From Streptococcus parasanguinis (GTDB lineage: Bacteria > Bacillota > Bacilli > Lactobacillales > Streptococcaceae): a DNA stretch of 64,000 bases. The stretch spans positions 1 to 64,000 of the forward strand of contig NZ_JAHDAC010000007.1 of assembly GCF_018499505.1 (NCBI RefSeq), read 5' to 3'. Below the pieces are notes generated by a model. The model saw only the letters and a program-made list of their open reading frames with translations. It searched no databases and was not told the origin of the DNA. The translations under genes were made by a program, and so were the position numbers. Below, piece by piece: positions 1 through 9,010 of the stretch. Within the stretch, counting starts at the first letter, position 1; each line of letters opens with the position of its first letter.

Positions 1-99
1 AGGAGATACACCTGTACCCATGCCGAACACAGCAGTTAAGCCCTAGAACGCCGGAAGTAGTTGGGGGTTGCCCCCTGTGAGATAAGGTAGTCGCTTAGC
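1..99 (+). rRNA. rrf: 5S ribosomal RNA, 5' truncated by window edge
   Basis: The first ~99 bases match the body and 3' end of a Gram-positive 5S rRNA (central CCGAACACAGCAGTTAAGCC-type segment, then the terminal strand ending GTAGTCGCTTAGC). The 5' strand of the closing helix lies outside the window. A tRNA follows within about 6 nt, as at the end of streptococcal rRNA operons. Confidence 0.95.
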
Positions 100-104
100 T
101 TGAT

Positions 105-178
105 TCCGCCATAGCTCAGTTGGTAGTAGCGCATGACTGTTAATCATGATGTCGTAGGTTCGAGTCCTACTGGCGGAG
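105..178 (+). tRNA. tRNA-Asn (GTT)
   Basis: A 74-nt cloverleaf with acceptor strands TCCGCCA and TGGCGGA and a G discriminator. The anticodon GTT is at 139-141 and the T arm carries GGTTCGAGTCC. CCA is not encoded (GTA follows). It directly follows the 5S gene and is followed by a terminator, so it is the last gene of the rRNA operon. Confidence 0.97.
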
Positions 179-186
179 TATAGAAA

Positions 187-217
187 AAAAGAGATCAAGT
201 AATTGATCTCTTTTTTT
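187..217 (+). terminator. rRNA/tRNA operon terminator
   Basis: Stem GAGATCA (191-197) / TGATCTC (204-210) followed by seven T (211-217), just after tRNA-Asn. Confidence 0.9.
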
Positions 218-244
218 ACTTTTCATTTTATTTTAATATTAATT

Positions 245-272
245 AAAGCTCCGTTTAGTTAACGGAGCTTTT
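245..272 (-). terminator. terminator of the aspartate kinase gene
   Basis: Perfect 10-bp stem AAGCTCCGTT (246-255) / AACGGAGCTT (261-270), just downstream of the aspartate kinase stop codon on the minus strand. The T tract is short on both strands, so it may work in both directions. Confidence 0.7.
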
Positions 273-278
273 CTCTAT

Positions 279-1634
279 TTAGTTATTTGGGAAAAATGCT
301 TGATATAAGGCTTTAATTGCTTTTTCTTCTTGATCTTTACTTACAACGAACATAATGGAAACTTCACTAGAACCTTGAGAGATCATTTGAATATTCACTT
401 CATTTTCTGATAGTGCTTTTGCCGCAGTTGCAGTAACCCCTACCTGACTCTTCATTTTCTCACCAACAATCATAATGATGGAAAGATCATGTTCAATTTC
501 GGCTGTGTCAACTTCGAGCTTTTGTGTTAATTGTTTCAGAATTTCTTGTTCTTTGATCGGTGTTAGTTCACGTGAACGCAAAATGATAGACAAGTCATCG
601 ATTCCTGTTGGCATATGTTCCCAACTGATATTGAGATCTTCTAAAATTTGAAGGACTTTTCGACCAAAACCGACTTCGCGGTTCATAAGGTATTTTGTAG
701 TGTTAATACTAACGAATCCTGAATCACCTGCGATCCCTACAACAGTCACATGATCATTTGAATGTTCCAAAACAATGCGGGTTCCAGGATGGTCTGGATT
801 ATTTGTATTTTTAATGACTAATGGAATTTTACCTCTGTATGCTGGAACAAGTGCTTCATCATGTAAGACTGAAAAACCAGCATAGGCTAATTCACGCATT
901 TCTTTATAGGTTAATTCAGGAATAGAATGTGGGTGTTTAATGATACCTGGATGCGCTGCAAAAATACCATTTACGTCTGTAAAGTTTTCGTATAAGTCTG
1001 CTTTTACACCTGCTGCTATGATCGATCCTGTGATATCAGATCCACCACGAGAAAATGTACAAATGTCTCCATCTTGTGTAACACCAAAGAAACCTGGAAT
1101 GACAATCACTTCACTTGAATCTTTTAGTTCTTCAATTTTATCGTAACTAGATGGTAAAATACGAGCGTTGGATGGTTCTGCTGTGACCGTAATTCCTGCC
1201 TCTTTTGGATGGATATATCTTGCTTCTAATCCATTTTGATTGAAATAGGCAGCAATGAGTTTAGCATTGTTATTTTCGCCTGCTGCTAGGAATGCATCGT
1301 ATGTGAATGGATTGCCTTTTTTAGGTAAATTTGTTAAATCATAGATATCTTCAGCAATTTCCTGAATAATAGAATCTTTGAGACCCAATTCTTCTGTAAT
1401 AGCCCGATAACGTTCAATAATCCACTGTTGTGTTTGTGTGACATCTTTATCTGAAGTGAATTCTTTATAATAGCGGATCAGTGCATCTGTTACTTTTGTA
1501 TCTTCTGCGTTGCGTTTGCCTGGAGCTGATACAACTACAAATCTTCTTTCTTGATCATCTTTAATGATATTAAGTACTTTTTTTAATTGAGAAGCTGATG
1601 CTAGAGAACTTCCACCGAATTTAGTTACTTTCAT
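279..1634 (-). CDS. aspartate kinase (monofunctional)
   Basis: Phosphorylates L-aspartate, the first step towards lysine/diaminopimelate, threonine and methionine. The 451-residue protein opens with the family motif KFGGSS (residues 5-10). The amino-acid kinase fold fills roughly the first 300 residues, with tandem ACT regulatory domains after ~residue 300 (VVGIAGDSGFVSI and later IIMIVGEKM). The length fits single-domain aspartokinases, with no fused homoserine dehydrogenase. The ATG at 1634 has a good ribosome site (AGGAGA). The gene is transcribed away from the fab cluster, has its own promoter and terminator, and is monocistronic. The ACT domains imply amino-acid feedback; which amino acid is not readable. 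Confidence 0.95.
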   Translation of the reverse strand: MKVTKFGGSSLASASQLKKVLNIIKDDQERRFVVVSAPGKRNAEDTKVTDALIRYYKEFTSDKDVTQTQQWIIERYRAITEELGLKDSIIQEIAEDIYDLTNLPKKGNPFTYDAFLAAGENNNAKLIAAYFNQNGLEARYIHPKEAGITVTAEPSNARILPSSYDKIEELKDSSEVIVIPGFFGVTQDGDICTFSRGGSDITGSIIAAGVKADLYENFTDVNGIFAAHPGIIKHPHSIPELTYKEMRELAYAGFSVLHDEALVPAYRGKIPLVIKNTNNPDHPGTRIVLEHSNDHVTVVGIAGDSGFVSINTTKYLMNREVGFGRKVLQILEDLNISWEHMPTGIDDLSIILRSRELTPIKEQEILKQLTQKLEVDTAEIEHDLSIIMIVGEKMKSQVGVTATAAKALSENEVNIQMISQGSSEVSIMFVVSKDQEEKAIKALYQAFFPNN

Positions 1635-1662
1635 ATTTTCTCCTTAATAGTTTCATTAATAC

Positions 1663-1691
1663 ATTATACCAAAGTTCAGTTATTGATACAA
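1663..1691 (-). promoter_or_regulatory. promoter of the aspartate kinase gene
   Basis: On the minus strand: TTGTAT (1691-1686), 17-nt spacer, TATAAT (1668-1663). Confidence 0.7.
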
Positions 1692-1817
1692 TGTATTTAC
1701 AGATAGGGCATAAATTAATTGATTCTGTAGAGGAGAGAAATTGTAATTATTCAAATTTTACAATTTTGTTACATCTTATAGATATATTTTACTATTTATA
1801 TTTTTTATGGTATGATA

Positions 1818-1848
1818 TGTTATAATTAAAAAGTTTTAATATCAAAAT
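1818..1848 (+). promoter_or_regulatory. fabM promoter with FabT-like operator
   Basis: Extended -10 TGTTATAAT (TG at 1818-1819, TATAAT 1821-1826), no good -35. A 17-nt imperfect palindrome AGTTTTAATATCAAAAT (1832-1848) covers the expected start of transcription. It matches the site before fabT at 13 of 17 positions, so it is read as a FabT box that would block fabM transcription. The operator call is inference. Confidence 0.6.
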
Positions 1849-1877
1849 ATTTTATAGTTAAATAAAAGGAGTCTGTG

Positions 1878-2666
1878 ATGTTTGAAACAATTTTGTATTC
1901 TGTCGAAAACGACCTCGCGACAATCTCTTTAAATCGTCCTGAAGTATCCAATGGTTTTAACATTCCAATGTGTCAGGAAATATTATCTGCCTTGGAAGAT
2001 GCAGAAAAAAATGATGAAGTAAAATTCATTATTCTATCAGCAGAAGGGAAAATCTTTTCAGTTGGTGGAGATTTGAGCGAAATGAAACGCGCAGTCGATG
2101 CGGATGACATCGAGTCTCTTGTTTTAATTGCTGAATTAGTTAATACGATTTCAAAGAAAATTAAGCAATTACCAAAACCGGTTATTATGGTGGCAGATGG
2201 AGCAGTCGCAGGTGCAGCTGCCAACATTGCAGTTGCTGTTGATTTTTGTATTATTAGTGATCGTACTAAATTCATCCAAGCCTTTGTTGGGGTTGGTTTG
2301 GGACCAGATGCTGGTGGGTTATTCTTGTTAGGAAAAGCCATTGGCATGTCTCGAGCTACTCATTTAGTAATGACGGGTGAAGCCTTGACTGCTGAAAAGG
2401 CATTTGATTATGGCCTAGCTTATCGCGTTTGTGAATCTGAAAAACTCGATAAAACGGTTGAGCAATTGCTTAAAAAATTAAGAAGAGGATCTTCAAATTC
2501 TTATGCTGCCATGAAAGAAATGGTTTGGGAAGCATACTTGAAAGAATGGGACCAATATGCGGGTCTTGAATTGGATTTGCAAAAGAAACTAGCATTTACA
2601 GAAGATTTCAAGGAGGGGGTTATTGCCTACTCTGAGAAACGTCGGCCACAATTTAAAGGAAAATAA
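1878..2666 (+). CDS. fabM: trans-2,cis-3-decenoyl-ACP isomerase FabM
   Basis: Crotonase-fold enzyme of about 262 residues that isomerises trans-2- to cis-3-decenoyl-ACP, the branch point for unsaturated fatty acids in streptococci. The hydratase/isomerase body is visible, with the oxyanion-forming [10 protein letters not shown] near residue 55 and the glycine-rich [10 protein letters not shown] region. GTG at 1875 is also in frame, but the AAGGAG (1866-1871) is spaced correctly for ATG 1878. It heads the fab locus but is separated from fabT by its own promoter region. Family members can be ordinary enoyl-CoA hydratases; the position before fabT-fabH identifies this one as FabM. Confidence 0.93.
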   Translation: MFETILYSVENDLATISLNRPEVSNGFNIPMCQEILSALEDAEKNDEVKFIILSAEGKIFSVGGDLSEMKRAVDADDIESLVLIAELVNTISKKIKQLPKPVIMVADGAVAGAAANIAVAVDFCIISDRTKFIQAFVGVGLGPDAGGLFLLGKAIGMSRATHLVMTGEALTAEKAFDYGLAYRVCESEKLDKTVEQLLKKLRRGSSNSYAAMKEMVWEAYLKEWDQYAGLELDLQKKLAFTEDFKEGVIAYSEKRRPQFKGK

Positions 2667-2700
2667 ATTTGTATTTTTTCTATGTTTTGTGAAAAAATGC

Positions 2701-2743
2701 TTGCAAATTATTTTCATTTTTGATAAAATTTGACTATCAAAGT
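2701..2743 (+). promoter_or_regulatory. fabT promoter with FabT operator
   Basis: TTGCAA (2701-2706), 17-nt spacer, TAAAAT (2724-2729). The palindrome TTTGACTATCAAA (2729-2741) overlaps the -10 and the start site, as expected for autorepression. FabT is known to bind palindromes of this type upstream of its own gene. Confidence 0.85.
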
Positions 2744-2762
2744 AAAATTAGGGGGTGGAGTT

Positions 2763-3197
2763 TTGAATTACCAATTAGTTAACGACTATTTAACATCCAT
2801 CTTTAATAATGTTTTGGTTATTGAGGAGTCGAGCCTAAGAGCAAGTCGATTCAAAGATGTTTCTATTAAAGAAATGCATACGATCGATGTGATTGGTTCG
2901 ACACCGAATGCAACCCCGAGTGATATTTCACGGGAGTTGATGGTGACTTTGGGGACTGTCACGACAAGTTTGAATAATCTTGAGCGCAAAGGGTATATCG
3001 AAAGAAGAAGATCGGAAGTTGATCGCCGGGTTGTACACTTGAGTTTAACGAAGAACGGTCGTCTACTTTATCGTCTTCATCAGCAATTCCATAAACGGAT
3101 GGTCAACCAGATTATTGGAGATATGAGTCCCGAAGAGAAGAAAGTGATGCAAAAAGGATTGCAAAATCTGTATCGTTTCTTGGAGGAAATTAAATAA
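2763..3197 (+). CDS. fabT: MarR-family repressor FabT
   Basis: A 144-residue MarR-type winged helix-turn-helix protein. In streptococci FabT binds acyl-ACP as corepressor and represses the fab cluster. The recognition region reads [21 protein letters not shown], with the wing [15 protein letters not shown]. The start is TTG at 2763: GGTGGAG (2754-2760) sits just upstream and the resulting 144 residues match the family, whereas an upstream in-frame TTG at 2730 lies inside the operator. The stop overlaps the fabH start by one base, so the two are translationally coupled. Confidence 0.95.
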   Translation: MNYQLVNDYLTSIFNNVLVIEESSLRASRFKDVSIKEMHTIDVIGSTPNATPSDISRELMVTLGTVTTSLNNLERKGYIERRRSEVDRRVVHLSLTKNGRLLYRLHQQFHKRMVNQIIGDMSPEEKKVMQKGLQNLYRFLEEIK

Positions 3198-4171
3198 TGG
3201 TCTTTGCTAAAATTAGTCAAGTTGCTCATTATGCACCTGACCAAGTCGTATCAAATGATGATTTGGCTGAGATCATGGATACAAGTGATGAATGGATCAG
3301 TAGTCGGACAGGTATCCTTCGGCGTCACATTTCAAAAGATGAGACGACAAGTGATCTAGCAACAATTGTTGCACAAAGATTATTAGCAAAAGCAAACTTA
3401 GACGCTGAGGAAATTGATTTTATCGTTGTCGCAACGATTACACCAGATAGCTTAATGCCATCAACTGCAGCCCGGGTACAAGCTAATATTGGAGCTTCTC
3501 GAGCTTTTGCATTTGATCTGACTGCAGCATGTAGTGGATTTGTATTTGCATTAGCCACTGCTGAAAAATACATTTCTTCAGGTATGTACCGGCGAGGAAT
3601 TGTGATCGGTAGTGAGACGCTTTCAAAAGTATTAGACTGGTCAGACCGTTCCACTTCAGTCCTTTTTGGAGATGGAGCTGGTGGTGTCTTGCTTGAAGCG
3701 AGCAATCAAAAATCGTTTTTGGCTGAAAATCTTTTTACAGATGGTAGCCGAGGTGCTAGTCTTGAGTCTTGCTATTTGGGTCTGTCTTCCCCTTATTCAG
3801 ATGAAGTTTCTGATCGAAGATATCTGACAATGGATGGACGGGCAGTTTTTGATTTTGCCATTCGTGATGTCACGAAAAGTATTCAAAAAATGATAGCAGA
3901 CGCCTCTATGGAAGCAGAAGAGATTGACTATTTTCTGTTACACCAGGCGAATGACCGAATGTTAGATAAGATGTCAAAAAAACTGGGTGTCTCTAGAGAG
4001 AAAATCCCAGCAAATATGATGGAATATGGGAACACTAGTGCTGCTAGTATCCCCATTCTATTATCGGAGTGTGTCGAGAATCATCGAATCAAGATGGATG
4101 GAAGTCAAAAAATTCTTCTGACAGGATTCGGTGGAGGTTTGACATGGGGCACACTTCTTGTTACAATCTAG
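3197..4171 (+). CDS. fabH: 3-oxoacyl-ACP synthase III FabH
   Basis: Condenses acetyl-CoA with malonyl-ACP to start each fatty acid chain. The 324 residues carry the full Cys-His-Asn triad: Cys112 in TAACSGF, His249 in LLHQAND and Asn279 in YGNTSAAS. The GFGGGLTWG end is typical of KAS III. ATG at 3197 overlaps the fabT stop (TAATG) with GGAGG a few bases upstream. Confidence 0.97.
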   Translation: MVFAKISQVAHYAPDQVVSNDDLAEIMDTSDEWISSRTGILRRHISKDETTSDLATIVAQRLLAKANLDAEEIDFIVVATITPDSLMPSTAARVQANIGASRAFAFDLTAACSGFVFALATAEKYISSGMYRRGIVIGSETLSKVLDWSDRSTSVLFGDGAGGVLLEASNQKSFLAENLFTDGSRGASLESCYLGLSSPYSDEVSDRRYLTMDGRAVFDFAIRDVTKSIQKMIADASMEAEEIDYFLLHQANDRMLDKMSKKLGVSREKIPANMMEYGNTSAASIPILLSECVENHRIKMDGSQKILLTGFGGGLTWGTLLVTI

Positions 4172-4229
4172 TTAAACATGTGGAAACACATTTTAAAAAT
4201 TTATATATTATTTTTTAAGGAGGCCTATC

Positions 4230-4454
4230 ATGGCAGTATTTGAAAAAGTACAAGAAATTATCGTTGAAGAACTTGGTAAAGAACCATCAGAAGTAACTCT
4301 TGAATCTACATTCGAAGATTTAGAAGCAGATTCATTGGATTTGTTCCAAGTTATCTCTGAAATTGAAGATGCTTTTGACATCCAAATCGAAACTGAAGAA
4401 GGATTGTCTACAGTTGGTGACCTTGTCGCTTACGTAGAAGAAAAAACAAAATAA
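4230..4454 (+). CDS. acpP: acyl carrier protein
   Basis: A 74-residue acidic carrier protein with the 4'-phosphopantetheine site Ser35 in ADSLD. It carries the growing acyl chain and, as acyl-ACP, is the likely signal to FabT. TAAGGAGG precedes the ATG. It lies between fabH and fabK, separated from fabK by a 114-bp gap that holds strong hairpins. Confidence 0.97.
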   Translation: MAVFEKVQEIIVEELGKEPSEVTLESTFEDLEADSLDLFQVISEIEDAFDIQIETEEGLSTVGDLVAYVEEKTK

Positions 4455-4461
4455 TGATAGA

Positions 4462-4547
4462 TGAGAGTATCGAAAGATATTCTCTCTTGTTTAGGTAATA
4501 GTTTGAGGCTCAAAGAAACAATCTTTTAAACTCAAACTATTACTTAA
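4462..4547 (+). promoter_or_regulatory. acpP-fabK intergenic: hairpin, large inverted repeat and FabT-like box
   Basis: Three items are visible. A small hairpin GAGAGTATC-GAAA-GATATTCTC lies just after acpP. A 17-bp inverted repeat with one G.U pair has arms 4491-4507 and 4531-4547 around a 23-nt loop. The left arm overlaps a 13-nt palindrome TTTGAGGCTCAAA (4502-4514), which has the TTTGA-N3-TCAAA form of the fabT operator. FabT is known to bind upstream of fabK, so the palindrome is the likely second cluster operator. The long stem could be an RNA processing or stability element that explains separate acpP and fabK levels. Confidence 0.65.
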
Positions 4548-4568
4548 GCGAAAAAAGAGGTAGGTATA

Positions 4569-5534
4569 ATGCAAACACGAATTACTGAACTATTGAATAT
4601 TAAATATCCAATCTTCCAAGGTGGAATGGCATGGGTTGCTGATGGTGACTTGGCTGGAGCAGTATCAAATGCCGGTGGTCTTGGAATCATTGGTGGCGGG
4701 AACGCTCCAAAAGAAGTTGTAAAGGCTAACATTGATAAAGTGAAGTCTATTACAGATAAACCTTTTGGTGTAAATATCATGCTTTTGTCCCCATTCGCGG
4801 ATGACATTGTTGACCTGGTGATTGAAGAAGGTGTAAAAGTTGTTACAACTGGTGCTGGAAATCCTGGGAAATACATGGATCGTTTCCATGAAGCAGGGAT
4901 CACTGTCATTCCTGTTGTTCCATCTGTTGCCCTTGCAAAACGGATGGAAAAATTGGGTGCCGATGCAGTGATTGCAGAAGGGATGGAAGCTGGAGGTCAC
5001 ATTGGTAAATTGACGACTATGACCTTGGTTCGTCAAGTGGTTGAAGCTGTTTCTATTCCAGTAATTGGTGCTGGAGGTGTCGCTGATGGTGCCGGTGCTG
5101 CAGCTGTCTTTATGTTAGGTGCCGAAGCTGTTCAGGTGGGAACTCGTTTCGTGGTTGCTAAAGAATCTAATGCTCACCAAAACTTTAAGAATAAAATCTT
5201 GAAAGCGAAAGATATTGATACGGTAGTTTCAGCATCAGTTGTTGGACACCCTGTTCGTGCGATCAAGAATAAATTGGCTTCTGCCTATAACCAAGCTGAA
5301 AAAGATTTCTTGGCAGGTAAGAAGACTCAAGAAGAAATTGAAGAATTAGGGGCAGGTGCCCTTCGCAATGCCGTTGTTGATGGGGATGTTGACAATGGAT
5401 CTGTAATGGCAGGTCAAATTGCTGGTCTTGTAAGCAAGGAAGAAACCTGTGCTGAAATTCTAGAAGATATCTATTATGGTGCAGCCAAGGTGATTCAAAA
5501 AGAGGCTGCTCGTTGGGCAGATGTAAACGTCTAA
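4569..5534 (+). CDS. fabK: enoyl-ACP reductase II FabK (FMN-dependent)
   Basis: Reduces trans-2-enoyl-ACP in the last step of the elongation cycle. The 321-residue flavoprotein is of the nitronate monooxygenase/FabK TIM-barrel family: YPIFQGGMAW at the N-terminus, EGMEAGGHIGK around residue 140, and the phosphate-binding PVIGAGGVADG and AVQVGTRF. It stands in for FabI, which is absent here, as usual in streptococci; this is why they resist triclosan. The RBS is GAGGTAGG before ATG 4569. Confidence 0.96.
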   Translation: MQTRITELLNIKYPIFQGGMAWVADGDLAGAVSNAGGLGIIGGGNAPKEVVKANIDKVKSITDKPFGVNIMLLSPFADDIVDLVIEEGVKVVTTGAGNPGKYMDRFHEAGITVIPVVPSVALAKRMEKLGADAVIAEGMEAGGHIGKLTTMTLVRQVVEAVSIPVIGAGGVADGAGAAAVFMLGAEAVQVGTRFVVAKESNAHQNFKNKILKAKDIDTVVSASVVGHPVRAIKNKLASAYNQAEKDFLAGKKTQEEIEELGAGALRNAVVDGDVDNGSVMAGQIAGLVSKEETCAEILEDIYYGAAKVIQKEAARWADVNV

Positions 5535-5556
5535 AAACGTCGAAAGGATTAGGATA

Positions 5557-6477
5557 GTGACAAAACGTGCGTTCTTATTTGCTGGTCAAGGGGCTCAGAA
5601 ATTGGGCATGGCGAGCGATTTGTATGCGGCTTATCCCGTTGTTAAAGAGACATTTGATACGGCTAGTCGTATTCTAGGTTATGATTTGCGTGAATTGATT
5701 GATTCTAACGAAGAAAAACTGAATCAGACACGCTATACTCAACCAGCTATTTTGACAACGTCAGTAGCCATTTATCGTCTCTTAGCAGAAAATGGTATCA
5801 CTCCTGATATTGTTGCCGGCCTCTCTTTGGGGGAATATTCTGCCCTGGTTGCGGCTGGAGCTCTTTCGTTTGAAGATGCAGTAGCTTTGGTTGCGAAACG
5901 TGGTGAATTCATGGAAACGGCAGCTCCTGCTGGAAGTGGGAAAATGGTTGCTGTTATGAATACAGATCCAAGTTTGATCGAAGAGATTTGTCAACAAGCA
6001 TCCGAAAAGGGTGTAGTAACACCAGCTAACTACAATACGCCAGCACAAATTGTGATTGGTGGTGAGGTTGCGGCTGTGGACTATGCTGTGGAACTATTGC
6101 AGGAAGCAGGTGCCAAACGCTTGATCCCTTTGAATGTGTCAGGTCCATTCCACACAGCCTTACTGGAATCTGCTAGTCAAAAATTGGCGGCTGAACTAGA
6201 AAAAATATCATTTAATGATTTTGATCTTCCTTTAGTTGGGAATACAGAAGCTACGATCATGAAGTCAGAAGATGTGAAAGCACTGTTGGCCCGTCAAGTA
6301 AAAGAACCGGTTCGTTTCTATGATTCAATTGCTACGATTCAAGACTTTGGTGTAGATGAGGTCATCGAGATCGGACCTGGAAAAGTCTTGTCAGGTTTCT
6401 TGAAGAAAATTGATAAAACCCTTCCAACTCATAACGTCGAAGATCAGGCTAGTCTAGATGCACTTCTGAATGCTTAA
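5557..6477 (+). CDS. fabD: malonyl-CoA:ACP transacylase FabD
   Basis: Transfers malonyl from CoA to ACP. The 306 residues contain FLFAGQGAQ at the N-terminus, the nucleophile Ser90 in GLSLGEYSA and His199 in SGPFHTALL. The start is GTG at 5557, giving MTKRAFLF; the preceding AAAGGATTAGGA is a modest ribosome site. It is co-transcribed with fabK (22-nt gap) and fabG (12-nt gap). Confidence 0.97.
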   Translation: MTKRAFLFAGQGAQKLGMASDLYAAYPVVKETFDTASRILGYDLRELIDSNEEKLNQTRYTQPAILTTSVAIYRLLAENGITPDIVAGLSLGEYSALVAAGALSFEDAVALVAKRGEFMETAAPAGSGKMVAVMNTDPSLIEEICQQASEKGVVTPANYNTPAQIVIGGEVAAVDYAVELLQEAGAKRLIPLNVSGPFHTALLESASQKLAAELEKISFNDFDLPLVGNTEATIMKSEDVKALLARQVKEPVRFYDSIATIQDFGVDEVIEIGPGKVLSGFLKKIDKTLPTHNVEDQASLDALLNA

Positions 6478-6489
6478 AACGAGGTAAAG

Positions 6490-7224
6490 ATGGAACTTAA
6501 AAATAAAAATGTTTTTGTAACAGGTTCAACACGCGGAATTGGATTGGCTGTGGCTCATAAATTTGCGAGTCTCGGTGCCAATGTTGTCCTAAATGGACGT
6601 TCTGAAATTTCTGAGGACTTACTTGCACAGTTTGCTGACTATGGTGTGACTATTGTTGGTATTTCTGGGGATATTTCTAATGGCGAAGATGCTCAACGTA
6701 TGGTAGCTGAAGCAATTGAAAAGCTTGGAAGTGTTGATGTTTTGGTCAATAACGCTGGCATTACAAACGACAAGTTGATGTTGAAAATGACTGAAGAAGA
6801 TTTTGAACGGGTCTTGAAAATCAACTTGACCGGTGCCTTTAATATGACTCAAGCTGTCTTAAAACCTATGTCTAAGGCTCGTCAAGGTGCCATTATCAAC
6901 ATGTCCTCTGTTGTTGGTCTAATGGGGAATATTGGTCAAGCGAACTATGCAGCTTCAAAAGCTGGATTGATTGGTTTTACCAAATCCGTTGCGCGTGAAG
7001 TTGCGACTCGTGGCGTTCGTGTGAATGCCATTGCACCTGGTTTCATTGAATCAGATATGACAGACGCTATTCCAGAGAAAATGAAAGATGCCATGCTAGC
7101 TCAAGTGCCAATGAAACGAATTGGTCAAGCTGAAGAAGTGGCAGAAGTTGCGGCTTTCTTAGCAGGTCAAGAATATTTAACTGGTCAAACAATTGCCATT
7201 GATGGCGGCATGACTATGCAATAA
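6490..7224 (+). CDS. fabG: 3-oxoacyl-ACP reductase FabG
   Basis: NADPH-dependent reduction of 3-oxoacyl-ACP. The 244-residue short-chain dehydrogenase has the dinucleotide motif TGSTRGIG (11-18), NNAG (87-90) and the catalytic Ser140, Tyr153 and Lys157 (YAASK). It lies directly after fabD with GAGG upstream. Confidence 0.97.
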   Translation: MELKNKNVFVTGSTRGIGLAVAHKFASLGANVVLNGRSEISEDLLAQFADYGVTIVGISGDISNGEDAQRMVAEAIEKLGSVDVLVNNAGITNDKLMLKMTEEDFERVLKINLTGAFNMTQAVLKPMSKARQGAIINMSSVVGLMGNIGQANYAASKAGLIGFTKSVAREVATRGVRVNAIAPGFIESDMTDAIPEKMKDAMLAQVPMKRIGQAEEVAEVAAFLAGQEYLTGQTIAIDGGMTMQ

Positions 7225-7285
7225 TGAATGCTTACTGATCGAAAATCACTTACTTAAATATCCATCCGACAAAAGGAGAATATAT

Positions 7286-8518
7286 ATGTCTACAAATCGT
7301 GTTGTTGTTACAGGTTACGGTGTAACCTCACCAATCGGAAATACACCAGAGGAGTTCTGGAATAGCCTTCATGAAGGAAAAATTGGAATCAAGCCCATTA
7401 CAAAATTTGATGCTTCTGAAATTCCAGTCTTTAATGCTGGTGAAATTCAAGATTTCCCATTCGATAAATATTTCGTGAAAAAAGATCAAAATCGTATGGA
7501 TACTTACTCATTGTATGCAATCTATGCTGCGATGGAAGCTATTGAAAATTCAGGCTTGAACATGGAAGAAGAAGACCGCGATCGTGTAGGTGTGATTGTA
7601 TCATCTGGTATCGGTGGTTTGCAAGAATTGGAAGATCAAATTATCCGGATGCATGAACGTGGGATGAAGAGAATCCAACCAATGTTTATTCCAAAAGCTC
7701 TTTCAAACATGGGTGCTGGAAACATCGCACTTAAGATTGGGGCTCAAGGGGTATGTAAATCCGTGACAACAGCTTGTGCTTCTGCCAATGATGCCATTGG
7801 TGAAGCTTTCCGTGAAATTAAATTTGGTATGCATGATGTTATTTTGGCAGGTGGTGCTGAAGCTTCAATCACTAAGATTGGTATCGGTGGTTTCAATGCC
7901 CTTACGGCCCTTTCAACAACGGAAGACCCAGAACGTTCCTCTATTCCATTTGACAAAGACCGCAATGGTTTTGTGATGGGTGAAGGTGCAGGGGTTCTCG
8001 TTATTGAAAGCTTGGAACATGCTCAAAAACGTGGTGCTAACATCTTGGCTGAGATTGTTGGTTACGGATCAAACTGTGATGCTTATCATATGACAACACC
8101 AACACCAGATGGTTCAGGTGCGGCTAAAGCGATTAAATTGGCGATCAATGAAGCGGGTATCAAACCTGAGGATGTCGATTATGTCAATGCACATGGTACC
8201 TCTACACCTGCTAATGAAAAAGGTGAAAGCGGAGCTATTGTTTCTGTCCTTGGTAAAGAAGTTCCTGTATCATCTACTAAATCATTTACAGGACACTTGT
8301 TAGGTGCTGCTGGTGCGGTTGAAGCGATTGCTACTATCGAAGCGATTCGTCACAGCTTTGTACCAAAAACTGCTGGTACCAAAGAATTGTCTGACTATAT
8401 CGAAGCAAACGTTGTTTATGGTGAAGGTCAAGAAGCGGATATTCAGTATGCTATCTCAAATACCTTTGGTTTTGGAGGACACAATGCTGTTCTGGCCTTT
8501 AAACGTTGGGAGGGATAA
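7286..8518 (+). CDS. fabF: 3-oxoacyl-ACP synthase II FabF
   Basis: Elongating condensing enzyme. The 410 residues contain the active-site Cys164 (TTACASAND) and the two histidines His303 (NAHGTSTPAN) and His337 (GHLLGAAG). The 61-bp gap after fabG shows no clear promoter or terminator. The RBS is AAAGGAG. The accB gene starts 3 nt after the stop. Confidence 0.97.
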   Translation: MSTNRVVVTGYGVTSPIGNTPEEFWNSLHEGKIGIKPITKFDASEIPVFNAGEIQDFPFDKYFVKKDQNRMDTYSLYAIYAAMEAIENSGLNMEEEDRDRVGVIVSSGIGGLQELEDQIIRMHERGMKRIQPMFIPKALSNMGAGNIALKIGAQGVCKSVTTACASANDAIGEAFREIKFGMHDVILAGGAEASITKIGIGGFNALTALSTTEDPERSSIPFDKDRNGFVMGEGAGVLVIESLEHAQKRGANILAEIVGYGSNCDAYHMTTPTPDGSGAAKAIKLAINEAGIKPEDVDYVNAHGTSTPANEKGESGAIVSVLGKEVPVSSTKSFTGHLLGAAGAVEAIATIEAIRHSFVPKTAGTKELSDYIEANVVYGEGQEADIQYAISNTFGFGGHNAVLAFKRWEG

Positions 8519-8521
8519 TTC

Positions 8522-9010
8522 ATGAATATTTCTGAAATCAAAGATTTGTTGGCTCAATTTGATGCGTCAACTTTGCGTGAATTCTCATATAAAAATAATG
8601 GCGAAGAATTGAATTTGAGTAAAAACCAAACGAGTTCAGTTGTGGCTACACCGGTTGCTCCTGCAGTTGAAGTGGTAGCAGCTCCTCAAACTCCTGTAGT
8701 AGCCCCTGTTGTTGAAGCACCAGCAACCCCAGCTGTAGCGGCTGAACCAGTTGCTGCTCCAGCTCAGGCTGCAGAAGGTGATGTGGTTGAAAGTCCATTG
8801 GTTGGGGTGGCTTACTTGTCGCCAGCTCCGGATAAACCAGCCTTTGTATCTGTAGGAGATAAGGTCACTAAGGGTCAAACACTCTTGATTATCGAAGCCA
8901 TGAAAGTGATGAATGAAGTCCCAGCACCAAAAGATGGGGTAGTCACTGAAATTTTGGTAACGAATGAAGAAATGGTTGAATTTGGAAAAGGATTGGTTCG
9001 AATCAAATGA
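8522..9010 (+). CDS. accB: biotin carboxyl carrier protein of acetyl-CoA carboxylase
   Basis: Carries carboxybiotin between AccC and AccAD. The 162-residue protein has an N-terminal helix, a long Ala/Pro/Val linker at about residues 40-85, and a C-terminal biotinyl domain with the biotinylated Lys128 in EAMKVMNE. The stop overlaps the fabZ start by 4 nt. Confidence 0.97.
   Translation: MNISEIKDLLAQFDASTLREFSYKNNGEELNLSKNQTSSVVATPVAPAVEVVAAPQTPVVAPVVEAPATPAVAAEPVAAPAQAAEGDVVESPLVGVAYLSPAPDKPAFVSVGDKVTKGQTLLIIEAMKVMNEVPAPKDGVVTEILVTNEEMVEFGKGLVRIK

Noticed and set aside
1741-1763. TTGTAA / TTACAA inverted repeat between aspartate kinase and fabM as an operator
   Set aside because: AT-rich, imperfect and not placed on either promoter; no regulator pattern fits.
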